Shown here: piece by piece, positions 9,032 through 14,692 of the stretch
Numbering within the stretch: position 1 is the first letter of the stretch
Layout of the letters: each line of letters opens with the position of its first letter
Assembly: GCA_025354565.1 (NCBI GenBank)
Contig: JANXMQ010000180.1
Location: 1-32,686, forward strand
Origin: Akkermansiaceae bacterium
GTDB lineage: Bacteria > Verrucomicrobiota > Verrucomicrobiia > Verrucomicrobiales > Akkermansiaceae
Length of the DNA: 32,686 nt
Direction of reading: 5' to 3'
Notes under the pieces: generated by a model
The model's database searches: none
Told to the model about the DNA's origin: nothing
What the model saw: the letters and a program-made list of their open reading frames with translations, nothing else
Position numbers and translations under genes: made by a program

Positions 9032-9427
9032 CTAATGTGCCAACCTCACCACTAGCTCGCACCCTATGAAAATGAACGCGACAATCATACAAATCGCCTT
9101 CGCAATGAAAAATCTGTATGCTGGCCAATCGAGCCAACGCGGCTTCGGCACATCGCCATCCACAGATCCCGTCTCTTGGAATAATCGGAACTCTTCCTTC
9201 TCGACGTATCGCTTCGTAATAACCGCGCCAACAAGGTAATGAAAAATATCACAAATAAAGTAGGCCACGAAAAACGCCAGCGCCAAATAGATCATGGGCG
9301 GAAACGTAAAGCTAGAGCTTCGGAAAATCCAGCAAATAGCCACGCCAGCAAACCCCAACTTGCGCGAATGCTCGGTAAGGTCGCGGGTGTAGCTCTGATA
9401 CTGCTTCCAGAGTTCCTCAGTCTTCAT
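9032..9427 (-). CDS. Small membrane protein of unknown function (cassette-borne)
   Basis: 131 residues, not recognised as a named family. The N-terminus is soluble and charged (MKTEELWKQYQSYTRDL). There are probably three membrane segments: about residues 25-40 (weak, interrupted by RSSSF), 42-66 (MIYLALAFFVAYFICDIF..) and 108-128 (FFIAKAICMIVAFIFIGCEL). A charged loop lies between the last two. Its ATG at 9427 overlaps the stop of a 33-codon open frame in an ATGA arrangement, so the two are probably translated together. It is the main gene of the second cassette; the attC begins 46 bases after the stop. Membrane proteins of unknown function are common integron cargo. Confidence 0.72.
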   Translation of the reverse strand: MKTEELWKQYQSYTRDLTEHSRKLGFAGVAICWIFRSSSFTFPPMIYLALAFFVAYFICDIFHYLVGAVITKRYVEKEEFRLFQETGSVDGDVPKPRWLDWPAYRFFIAKAICMIVAFIFIGCELVVRLAH

Positions 9428-9525
9428 CGTGTGTGGGGAATATCTCCACCCTTTGTGCCGGGATTGCCAGTTGGCGTGTTCGGTCCGGGTTGTGGCGGCG
9501 GTGCAGGCTTGTCTGTGTTGTTCAT
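9424..9525 (-). CDS. Small proline-rich peptide, 33 residues, coupled to the membrane-protein gene
   Basis: An ATG at 9525 opens a 33-codon frame beginning MNNTDKPAPPPQPGPNTPTG and ending in ..GGDIPHTR. Its TGA overlaps the next gene's ATG (ATGA), a hallmark of translational coupling. The start lies 14 bases inside the cassette after the R' box and follows an A-rich run (AAAGAAAAAAAGAC) that could help ribosome loading. The peptide is hydrophilic, with no signal peptide or membrane segment. The alternative is an untranslated leader with a chance open frame; the exact overlap and placement at the cassette front favour a real gene. Confidence 0.5.
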   Translation of the reverse strand: MNNTDKPAPPPQPGPNTPTGNPGTKGGDIPHTR

Positions 9526-9539
9526 GTCTTTTTTTCTTT

Positions 9540-9635
9540 GGCTAACGTTTGACGTGATGTCACCGCGTCATTGCGGTGAGCATGAGAAGGAAATTGAGTT
9601 GATTATGGGCGGTTGACATCCATGACTTGTTCGGC
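9540..9635 (-). other. attC-like recombination site of the ferredoxin cassette
   Basis: Minus-strand reading: R'' GCCGAAC (9635-9629) followed by AAGTCATG, then L'' GATGTCAACCGC (9620-9609). L' is GCGGTGACATC (9566-9556), and CAAAC precedes GTTAGCC (9546-9540). L'' and L' pair perfectly apart from one extra A in L''. A second stem (CACCGC/GCGGTG) can form with a competing partner in the central part. The site starts 8 bases after the ferredoxin stop, and R'' complements the cassette start GTTCGGC at 10007-10001. Confidence 0.82.
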
Positions 9636-9642
9636 TTCTTGG

Positions 9643-9996
9643 TTACTTGTTTCTGAAGAGTCTCCCGATTGACTGGAATAGCGCTCCTCCCAGACTTTTT
9701 GGTGTCACTCCCGAGTCAAGCCCCCATGGGTCATCTTCCAATACTCTCGGATTAGGTTTGTAATTATCCCTGTCTCCGATTGATTCTGTAGGACAACCTT
9801 CAAGTGCTTCGATAACACGGCGAATCTCTTCGTCTGTTGACGGCTGCTTGAATAAGTAAGCACAACCTATTGAGTCATCATAAGCAAAATTAGCAGGTGC
9901 CGTCTCAACGCAAAGCTCGCAGTAGATGCAACTCTCATCAGTGAAAAATCTGCCACTTATTGACTTGCTGACGACTGGATATGTTTGATTCTTCAT
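9643..9996 (-). CDS. Ferredoxin, single [4Fe-4S] type (cassette-borne)
   Basis: 117-residue electron carrier. A CxxCxxC motif (C23, C26, C29 in ESCIYCELCVETAPANF) and a distant fourth cysteine in EALEGCPTESIGD (C68) would bind one [4Fe-4S] cluster. C45 is additional and not part of the usual set. The arrangement matches monocluster ferredoxins; the roughly 35-residue C-terminal tail (..NYKPNPRVLEDDPWG..LFRNK) is longer than usual and its role is unclear. It is the first gene of the array, 5 bases inside the cassette boundary, so it may depend on a promoter lying outside the cassette in the dispersed-repeat region. No partner reductase lies nearby. Confidence 0.86.
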   Translation of the reverse strand: MKNQTYPVVSKSISGRFFTDESCIYCELCVETAPANFAYDDSIGCAYLFKQPSTDEEIRRVIEALEGCPTESIGDRDNYKPNPRVLEDDPWGLDSGVTPKSLGGALFQSIGRLFRNK

Positions 9997-10000
9997 ATTT

Positions 10001-10007
10001 GCCGAAC
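10001..10007 (-). other. 5' boundary of the cassette array (R' box GTTCGGC)
   Basis: GTTCGGC on the minus strand exactly complements the R'' box of the ferredoxin cassette's attC. Upstream of it (10008-10086) no R''/L''/L' set of a preceding attC can be assembled. This is therefore either an attI-type junction or the point where the dispersed repeat replaced the earlier array. Confidence 0.6.
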
Positions 10008-10045
10008 AGTCTTATTGAACGACCGGTCGGGTTTGGGGGGTATTA

Positions 10046-10059
10046 ACCGACCGGTCGGT
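10046..10059. repeat. 14-bp perfect palindrome at the end of dispersed repeat copy A
   Basis: ACCGACCGGTCGGT reads the same on both strands. A second GACCGGTC core lies at 10021-10027 with its flank. Copy B at the window end stops inside the same palindrome (ACCGACCGGT). Around it, GGTCGGG and CCCGACC segments on both sides could extend into a larger imperfect cruciform. It may be a recombination or transposition end, or a protein-binding site. Confidence 0.6.
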
Positions 10060-10238
10060 GATTAGGGTAATACCCGACCCGGAATTACAGACCTTGGCGA
10101 CCTCGTTCATCAAACCCTTGATAGGGTGTTCATGCTGGCGAGCCAAGCGGTAAATCAGGATATGGGGAAATTTTATCGGTTTAAAGATGGTCCAGGGGGC
10201 TGGGAGCTCCCGCTTCTTTTTGTCTGGGAAGTTGTATT
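10050..10238 (-). repeat. Dispersed repeat, copy A (inverted partner at 32487-32686)
   Basis: Read on the minus strand, the 169-base core (10218 down to 10050) matches 32518-32686 on the plus strand with only two mismatches by eye (GGT/TGT and AAT/ACT). Both would change the residue in the one frame open through the repeat. The outer part shares AATACAACTTCCCAGAC, after which copy B has a small internal duplication. The copies face each other as inverted repeats about 22 kb apart. The sequence is not a transposase I recognise. It may be a non-autonomous element or a repeated intergenic block. Confidence 0.88.
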
Positions 10239-10551
10239 GACGTGGTGAGGATAGAGGTGGAATCGTTTGGAAGTCAACGGGCAAGACAGGCGGCGGAGTG
10301 GCGAAAGAAGGCTTGAGTGTCCTGCGTCCAGCCGGATGGTTCGGGAAGGTTGGGGAATCGGATAGGCATGCAAAAAGCATCACCTTTCCTTAGTAATTCC
10401 CCAGCCGCGCCATGCGGGGAAATCCTTGCAACCACGGGCATTCCCGGCGGGATCAGGAAGAGGGCTTGCCAGAGCCACGGAATTCCAAGTAAAGGTTTCC
10501 GATCCATGAAGGCCGTCTTTCCAACCGAAAGCGCAACCGGAAACGGGCCAT

Positions 10552-10823
10552 CCCCAACCGGGGATGGAGCATCCCGAACCGGGGATGGAGCATCCCCAAC
10601 CGAGGATGGAGCATCCCCAACCGAGGATGGAGCATCCCCAACCGGGGATGGAGCATCCTCAACCGGGGATGGAGCATCCCCAACCGGGGATGGAGCATCC
10701 CCAACCGAGGATGGAGCATCCCCAACCGAGGATGGAGCATCCCCAACCAGGGATGGAGCATCCCCAACCGGGGATGGAGCATCCCCAACTGAGGATGGAG
10801 CATCCCCAACCGGCAATGAAGCG
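10552..10823. repeat. 21-bp minisatellite, 12 regular copies plus one degenerate copy
   Basis: Twelve consecutive 21-base units fill 10552-10803 and a decayed thirteenth reaches 10823. Each unit holds ATCCCC-AACC-GGGGAT, a 6-bp dyad. Because the units are tandem, GGGGAT also pairs with the next ATCCCC across a GGAGC spacer, so two mutually exclusive hairpin registers exist. Variation is limited, mostly GGGG to GAGG in the second arm (five units), one CCCC to CCTC, one CCCC to CCCG and one AACC to AACT. Unit length is a multiple of three, so chance open frames run through on both strands. Confidence 0.95.
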
Positions 10824-10872
10824 TTTTCCCATGGCCAGCACTGCCGCGTGCCCGCGTAAACCCCCTTTCCGC

Positions 10873-10895
10873 CCGCCGGGAATCCGTCCCGGCGG
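10873..10895. promoter_or_regulatory. Strong 9-bp GC-rich hairpin before the fibronectin-III gene
   Basis: CCGCCGGGA and TCCCGGCGG are perfectly complementary around a 5-base loop (ATCCG). The stem ends 42 bases before ATG 10938 and has no T run, so it is not a classical terminator. It may insulate or stabilise the 5' end of the downstream mRNA. A similar CCGCCCGTCGGG segment follows the other minisatellite at 32357-32368. Confidence 0.45.
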
Positions 10896-10937
10896 CGGGA
10901 TGTGAAAACAAACCCCAAACCCTAGAAAACCAAAACC

Positions 10938-11558
10938 ATGAACGAATTGAAAACAGGATTCGGCAGGAAGTCTGCCGACGGGCTGCGCACCTTTGGAGGC
11001 AGCGTCCACCATGCCCTAAGCACGGGCGATGGACTCACCTACTTCGCCACCGTGGACCCCACGCCGGCGGATGTGCTGACTGCGACGACGAATTATGGCG
11101 ACGCACTGGACTTGGCGGACTCCAAGAACGCCACGCAGGCGCGCGCCTCCACCCGGAAGGAACTCATCCACGTCCTCCAGCGCGTGGCTGCGGACTGTGA
11201 ACTCATCGCCGACGGCAACCGCATGATGCTGGTGGCCTCCGGTTTCGAGCTGCGCAAGGCCCCGGAACACAGCCATCTGCCGCCCGCCAAACCGGGAAAC
11301 CTGCGCCTCAAAGCCGGTCCACTCTCCGGCGGCATCGTCGCCAAAGTGGCCCCGGTGACGCACGCGGACTCGTACGAGATGCAAACCACGGCGGACCCCG
11401 TGAACGGCCCGTGGTCCGCCTCCACCCCGCACACGAACTCGCAAAACATGGCAAAAACCGGGCTCACCCCGCTGACGAGGATCTACGTCCGCGTCCACGC
11501 CATCGGCGCCAACGGCCCCGGCGAGTGGTCGGACGTGGCGCAGGTGGCGGTGCTGTGA
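10938..11558 (+). CDS. Fibronectin type III domain protein, 206 residues
   Basis: The N-terminal half (about 1-115) is helical with no named domain. It contains a PTPADVLTATTNYGDALDLA segment and an RKELIHVLQRVAADCELIAD helix. From about residue 117 (PAKPGNLRLKAGPLSGGIV..) to the C-terminus is one fibronectin-III fold with the typical ..YVRVHAIGANGPGEWSDVAQV ending. There is no signal peptide, so location is uncertain. The gene is flanked by a 21-bp minisatellite and hairpin upstream and a strong terminator downstream, so it seems to be a single-gene unit. Proteins of this layout are, to my knowledge, found in several Verrucomicrobiota, with function unknown. Confidence 0.85.
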   Translation: MNELKTGFGRKSADGLRTFGGSVHHALSTGDGLTYFATVDPTPADVLTATTNYGDALDLADSKNATQARASTRKELIHVLQRVAADCELIADGNRMMLVASGFELRKAPEHSHLPPAKPGNLRLKAGPLSGGIVAKVAPVTHADSYEMQTTADPVNGPWSASTPHTNSQNMAKTGLTPLTRIYVRVHAIGANGPGEWSDVAQVAVL

Positions 11559-11585
11559 AAGCGTGAATTCCCAAGGCGTTTCCCA

Positions 11586-11622
11586 AACCCCGGCGTGGCC
11601 CATCCGCGCCGGGGTTTTCTTT
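11586..11622 (+). terminator. Rho-independent terminator after the fibronectin-III gene
   Basis: AACCCCGGCG (11586-11595) pairs with CGCCGGGGTT (11607-11616) around an 11-base loop, followed by TTCTTT. The stem starts 28 bases after the stop at 11558. Ten perfect base pairs, high GC and a T-rich tail fit intrinsic termination on the plus strand. Confidence 0.85.
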
Positions 11623-12043
11623 GCCTCATCCGGTAATGGCGGTGTATCACCGTCGCTGGATTTCCCCGATACGACTTGCACGGTCGCCGGCGTGGCCGGG
11701 AAGGTGGTGAAGAAGCGTCACCGGGGTCGATCCTTGGATTTTAATATTTTTGATTCTTGATATTGATTTCCAAGGACTGGTACCGATGAGACTGACCCCG
11801 ATGAGAACTGTTTCCCGATCGAGAGAAAGAAATCCCTCGCCTGCATCTTTCAGGCGCTGAAGTTATTTGAACCCATGAATGCAGATTCAGATCATCTCGA
11901 AGGCCGACGCCTCTGAGCCATTCGACTTGGTCGAAATCGTATGGGTGTCGGGGTAAATCGCCGGGACGGGTTTTTGGTTCGTCGCCGCTGTGTTTTCCGT
12001 CGTTGCCTATGGCTTTGCCGAGGAAAATGGCCGGGATAGATTT
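11623..12043. other. 421-bp gap between convergent genes with nested inverted repeats
   Basis: No credible gene. Bases 11722-11800 hold two nested dyads: CGGGGTC (11722-11728) with GACCCCG (11794-11800), and inside it TCCTTGGA (11731-11738) with TCCAAGGA (11769-11776) around a very AT-rich loop. The rest (11801-12043) shows short open frames with frequent stops and nothing recognisable. Confidence 0.55.
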
Positions 12044-12664
12044 TCAATGGGAAGAGGATCGGCCGAAGGGTGGGATGGCGAGGGCAATGCGTTTTTTGCG
12101 GACGGCAGAGTGCGCGAGGTCGAGGGACGCTGCGGCTGCGGCGTCGGTCATTTTGCCAAGGACGGCGATCTCCTTGCGGGTCCAGTCGGTGAGAAGTTTT
12201 TTCGGGCGCTTTTGGGTGAAGGGTGGGATTTTGAGTTTGCAGCGTTTCCAGGCGACGGAGGCTTTTTTAATTCCGGTTCTGAGGGCGACATTGCCGTCCG
12301 GCATCTTTCCTAGGAGGGCGATTTCCTTTTTCGTCCAGTAGTGCCAGATTTTGGATTTGCGGGCGTAGCATCGGATGCCGAAGGCAACCCGCTTTTTATG
12401 AACTGAGAGGATGTTCATGCCGTAGATTCTGGCGACTTCGCTGTCGGGAATCTTGCCTAGCAAGGCGATTGCTTCAGGCGTCCAATTGATGGTCTTGGGA
12501 GGACGCGATGCGGGGATGCCGAGTTTTTGGCGCTTCTTGAGAACGGTGGCGACACACAAGTCGAGTTTTCTCGAAAGAGCGGCATCTGGAATCGTTCCGA
12601 GCATGGCGATTTGCCTACGGGTCCAGTTGTGACGCTTTCCGTTTTTTGATGGCTGGGGGTTCAT
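12044..12664 (-). CDS. Protein with four tandem helix-turn-helix-like repeats
   Basis: 206 residues made almost entirely of four copies of a 45-50 residue unit, starting at W14, W61, W110 and W161. The unit consensus is W-T-x-x-x-I-A-x-L-G-x-x-x-D-x-x-(V/A)-A-x-x-x-(G/D)-x-x-x-x-(S/T)-V-x-x-(K)-R-x-x-x-x-I. This resembles Myb/SANT-like or resolvase-type three-helix DNA-binding units with a recognition-helix-like SVxxKR. The protein is very basic, so sequence-specific DNA binding is the likely role; the target is unknown. The frame is open upstream to 12787, but the repeats and the methionine of MNPQPSKNGKRHNWT support a start at 12664. No effector or enzymatic domain is present. Confidence 0.75.
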   Translation of the reverse strand: MNPQPSKNGKRHNWTRRQIAMLGTIPDAALSRKLDLCVATVLKKRQKLGIPASRPPKTINWTPEAIALLGKIPDSEVARIYGMNILSVHKKRVAFGIRCYARKSKIWHYWTKKEIALLGKMPDGNVALRTGIKKASVAWKRCKLKIPPFTQKRPKKLLTDWTRKEIAVLGKMTDAAAAASLDLAHSAVRKKRIALAIPPFGRSSSH

Positions 12665-13161
12665 GGGTAATGTGGCTGAGTCAGTTCTCGCAGAAATGGG
12701 CCGGTGTGCAAATCTTGAATTTCGAAGGGGGCAGTCCCGACTAACAAGCATATGAATGAATGCGGACAGAATACTCCGATTTACCATTCATCACCTGCGC
12801 AAGGCTCCAGCGTGGCGACGACGACGGGTACCAGTCCCGAATAACAAGCACAAGCATTTGGGTCACATTCGAGATGCCCGCCCATTTCCCTGCGATACCA
12901 GCCGGGGCACACGGAATTGACCCTGACCCGCGGCAGGGCAGCGGTGAGTTGTTGAGTGAGCCTGTTGAGTGCGCTCTTGCGGATGATAGGGGCGGATTGG
13001 AGCGCCTTGGAACTTACGATTTATTCGGGGAAACAAGGAGTGGCGATCTCCGAATCGCCTGCCCATGGAAGGACAATGAAGGGCGGTTTCCTCGGAGCAT
13101 TGGCTTCTCATGGGCCGCGGCGGATCAGAGATCGCCACTCCTTGATGGCTCGCGCACGACC
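12665..13161. other. 497-bp non-coding stretch with direct repeats and a large hairpin
   Basis: It carries two near-identical 19-mers, CAGTCCCGA(C/A)TAACAAGCA, at 12732-12750 and 12832-12850 (exactly 100 bases apart), then about 180 bases with nothing recognised, then the hairpin element at 13034-13144. No gene is supported on either strand. Confidence 0.6.
13034..13144. repeat. 111-bp imperfect hairpin with 17-bp perfect terminal inverted repeats
   Basis: CAAGGAGTGGCGATCTC (13034-13050) is the exact reverse complement of GAGATCGCCACTCCTTG (13128-13144). Pairing continues inward imperfectly (GCCCATG with CATGGGC; GAAGGACAATG with CATTGGCTTC), leaving a small apical loop. The left arm also contains a local GGCGAT/ATCGCC hairpin. 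It could be a MITE-like element, a dispersed palindromic repeat or a structured RNA; no coding potential is seen. Confidence 0.75.
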
Positions 13162-13680
13162 CTACCATTGCCATCCATCCCCGCCGACCTGACGACGGAT
13201 CGCCGCGATGTCCACGGTTTCCAAGTAGTGGCGGATGTTTGGATAAGTTCCCGCGTGGTAGCCGTAAGTCGGCTCTAGAAACTCGGCGAGTGCTTTTTCA
13301 CGGGGCCAGTGTTGGACGACCATCCGATACATGGCGATGACGGCACCGGTGCGGTCGGAGCCATGCCAGCAGTGGACGAGCACCGGTCCTTTCGCACGGG
13401 TGAGGACGCGCAGGGCGGCGATCATGTCTGCATCGCGGATGGTTTGCGCATCCATCGGGATGCGGTGGACGGTTAGGTTTTGCGCGATTTTCTCATCCGA
13501 ATGCCAGTGGCGCAGGCTGAGCACTTCGCGGATGCCGGCGCTTTTCAAGTCCTGGAAGCCGACGGCATCTGGCTGGGCGGAGCGCCAGACATGGGCATCG
13601 ACTTGGTGCAGGTTGCGGCTGCCCGTGGGCGCACAGGCGGCGACGAGGAGGCAGGCGAAGATGATTGGAAATTTCCACAT
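13162..13680 (-). CDS. Dual-specificity/tyrosine phosphatase-like lipoprotein
   Basis: 172 residues. The signature loop HCWHGSDRTG (C104 nucleophile, R110) is the cysteine-phosphatase HCx5R(S/T) motif. The order VWRSAQPDAVGFQDLKSAGIREVLSLR, then RIPMDAQT, then the loop matches the small dual-specificity phosphatases of bacteria. The N-terminus is a lipoprotein signal peptide with lipobox LVAAC (C16), so the mature enzyme should be anchored in the periplasm. The substrate may be a phosphoprotein, phosphoinositol or other phosphoester. It is downstream of and close (7 bases) to the TPM-like membrane gene on the same strand, probably one operon. Confidence 0.87.
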   Translation of the reverse strand: MWKFPIIFACLLVAACAPTGSRNLHQVDAHVWRSAQPDAVGFQDLKSAGIREVLSLRHWHSDEKIAQNLTVHRIPMDAQTIRDADMIAALRVLTRAKGPVLVHCWHGSDRTGAVIAMYRMVVQHWPREKALAEFLEPTYGYHAGTYPNIRHYLETVDIAAIRRQVGGDGWQW

Positions 13681-13687
13681 GATCGGC

Positions 13688-14692
13688 TCAAGCGCGGCGG
13701 AGGTAGTCCGGGACCTGATCCCGCTGCGAGGCGGGCGGCAGTCCGGCGCTGGCGAAGGAAATCACGGCACCGATCCCGGCGGCATGAGAGCCGCCGAGCC
13801 GAGGTTCTACCTCGAACTCGGGAAAGCGATGACGTGCGCGCAGCCGCAGCCAATGCAGGAAGCCGAAGATGGTCATGAAGGCTCCGAGGATGGCAGCGGT
13901 GGGGATCGCGCTGCGGATGGCGAGGTTGCGGAGCCAGAGGATTTTTGCGGATTTCGTCGCGTCCTGCTCATTGCTGTTGGCGATGGGAGCGACGGATTCC
14001 ACAGCAGGTGCGCCTGCGAGCATACGTTCCATCCAGTAAATGCGGATGGACATCTGGACGAGGAATTTTTCGAACTGCTCGGAGGGTTTGGTTTTTTCAA
14101 AAGCCTGCATGACCGAACTCTCCAAGGCCCGGCGTTGCTCGGCGGCGGAAACGGCATCCGTGATGGAGGGACTCAGGTAAACGACGGAACGCTGGGGCGC
14201 GCCGAGATAATAATAAACGACGGCGGCGGGGCGGCCTGCGGAGAAAAAGCGCTCGATCATTTCCTCCTCGCGGACCGCACTGGGAATTTCCTGCTCGCCG
14301 CCGATGACGTAAACGAAGAGGTCGATGGAGGAGTCACTGGCGTGGTAGTTGAGGAAACCGAGCCGGTCCCGATAGTCGGCGGGACTGAGCAGGCCTTGGG
14401 GATCGATCAGGAAATTCTTGGGGCGCTCGGCAAAGTAAGCAGGGAGAAATTTTTCGAGGATTTCCGGAGATGGCTTGAGGTCTTCGGCGATTTCCTCGGG
14501 CTTGGGTTGCTCCACTTTGAGCGGCTCGGCAGGGACGGGATCGGCGGAGAGTAGAATGGCTCCCGGCACCCAGCCCTTGGCCTGGAGCTCGGCCCGCTCG
14601 TTGCCGTGCCAAGTGGGCAACATGGGCTCGTCGAGGGCGAAACCGTTAGAAATCAAGAGGCCGCAAGCGGCGAGGAGCGGGAAAAATTTCAC
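13688..14692 (-). CDS. Secreted/membrane-anchored protein, TPM-like
   Basis: 334 residues starting with GTG, which overlaps the stop of the upstream gene as GTGA. An N-terminal signal peptide (KFFPLLAACGLLISNGFALDE) is followed by a region (about 100-215) with the alternating strands and helices of a TPM-like domain (LLSPADYRDRLGFLNYHA.., SIDLFVYVIGG, AAVVYYYLGAPQRSVVYLSP). One membrane segment lies at about 257-283 (SAIPTAAILGAFMTIFGFLHWL), with a basic tail. The domain call is by shape and context with the neighbour, not strong motif identity. It sits between a TPM-domain gene and a phosphatase gene in a likely three-gene operon. Confidence 0.65.
   Translation of the reverse strand: MKFFPLLAACGLLISNGFALDEPMLPTWHGNERAELQAKGWVPGAILLSADPVPAEPLKVEQPKPEEIAEDLKPSPEILEKFLPAYFAERPKNFLIDPQGLLSPADYRDRLGFLNYHASDSSIDLFVYVIGGEQEIPSAVREEEMIERFFSAGRPAAVVYYYLGAPQRSVVYLSPSITDAVSAAEQRRALESSVMQAFEKTKPSEQFEKFLVQMSIRIYWMERMLAGAPAVESVAPIANSNEQDATKSAKILWLRNLAIRSAIPTAAILGAFMTIFGFLHWLRLRARHRFPEFEVEPRLGGSHAAGIGAVISFASAGLPPASQRDQVPDYLRRA

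Larger units (their letters stand above)
8110..10007 (-). mobile_element. Integron-type gene cassette array (three cassettes, three attC-like sites, no integrase seen)
   Basis: On the minus strand, three compact units follow head to tail: ferredoxin (10007 to 9546), small peptide plus membrane protein (9546 to 8896) and MBL-fold hydrolase (8896 to 8116). Each ends in a 90-97 bp imperfect palindrome with attC architecture. The first bases of each unit (GTTCGGC, GTTAGCC, GTTGTGCC) are the exact reverse complement of the R'' box of that unit's own attC (GCCGAAC, GGCTAAC, GGCACAAC), as expected when a circular cassette is inserted at G^TT. All genes share the attC orientation and the DNA is visibly more AT-rich than the flanks. 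No tyrosine recombinase is in the window, so it resembles a CALIN (cluster of attC sites lacking an integrase). The 5' border abuts a dispersed repeat. Confidence 0.82.
10008..10937. other. 930-bp non-coding stretch: dispersed repeat, spacer, minisatellite, hairpin
   Basis: Contents in order: a hairpin-rich end with palindromes, dispersed repeat copy A, about 310 bases of unrecognised spacer, the 21-bp minisatellite and a strong hairpin before the fibronectin-III gene. Long open frames cross this stretch on both strands and in several frames. They follow from the 21-bp (7-codon) periodicity and lack start signals or any recognisable domain, so they are not called as genes. Confidence 0.7.

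Noticed and set aside
10248..10277. Possible minus-strand promoter for the cassettes (TTGACT, 18-base spacer, TATCCT).
   Set aside because: It is 240 bases from the first cassette, the -10 matches only 4 of 6 positions, and copy B does not share this sequence.
10274..10918. Long open frames on both strands across the 21-bp array (up to 214 codons).
   Set aside because: They are produced by a repeat unit whose length is a multiple of three. Several frames on both strands are open at once, there is no start signal or recognisable domain, and the parts outside the array look random.
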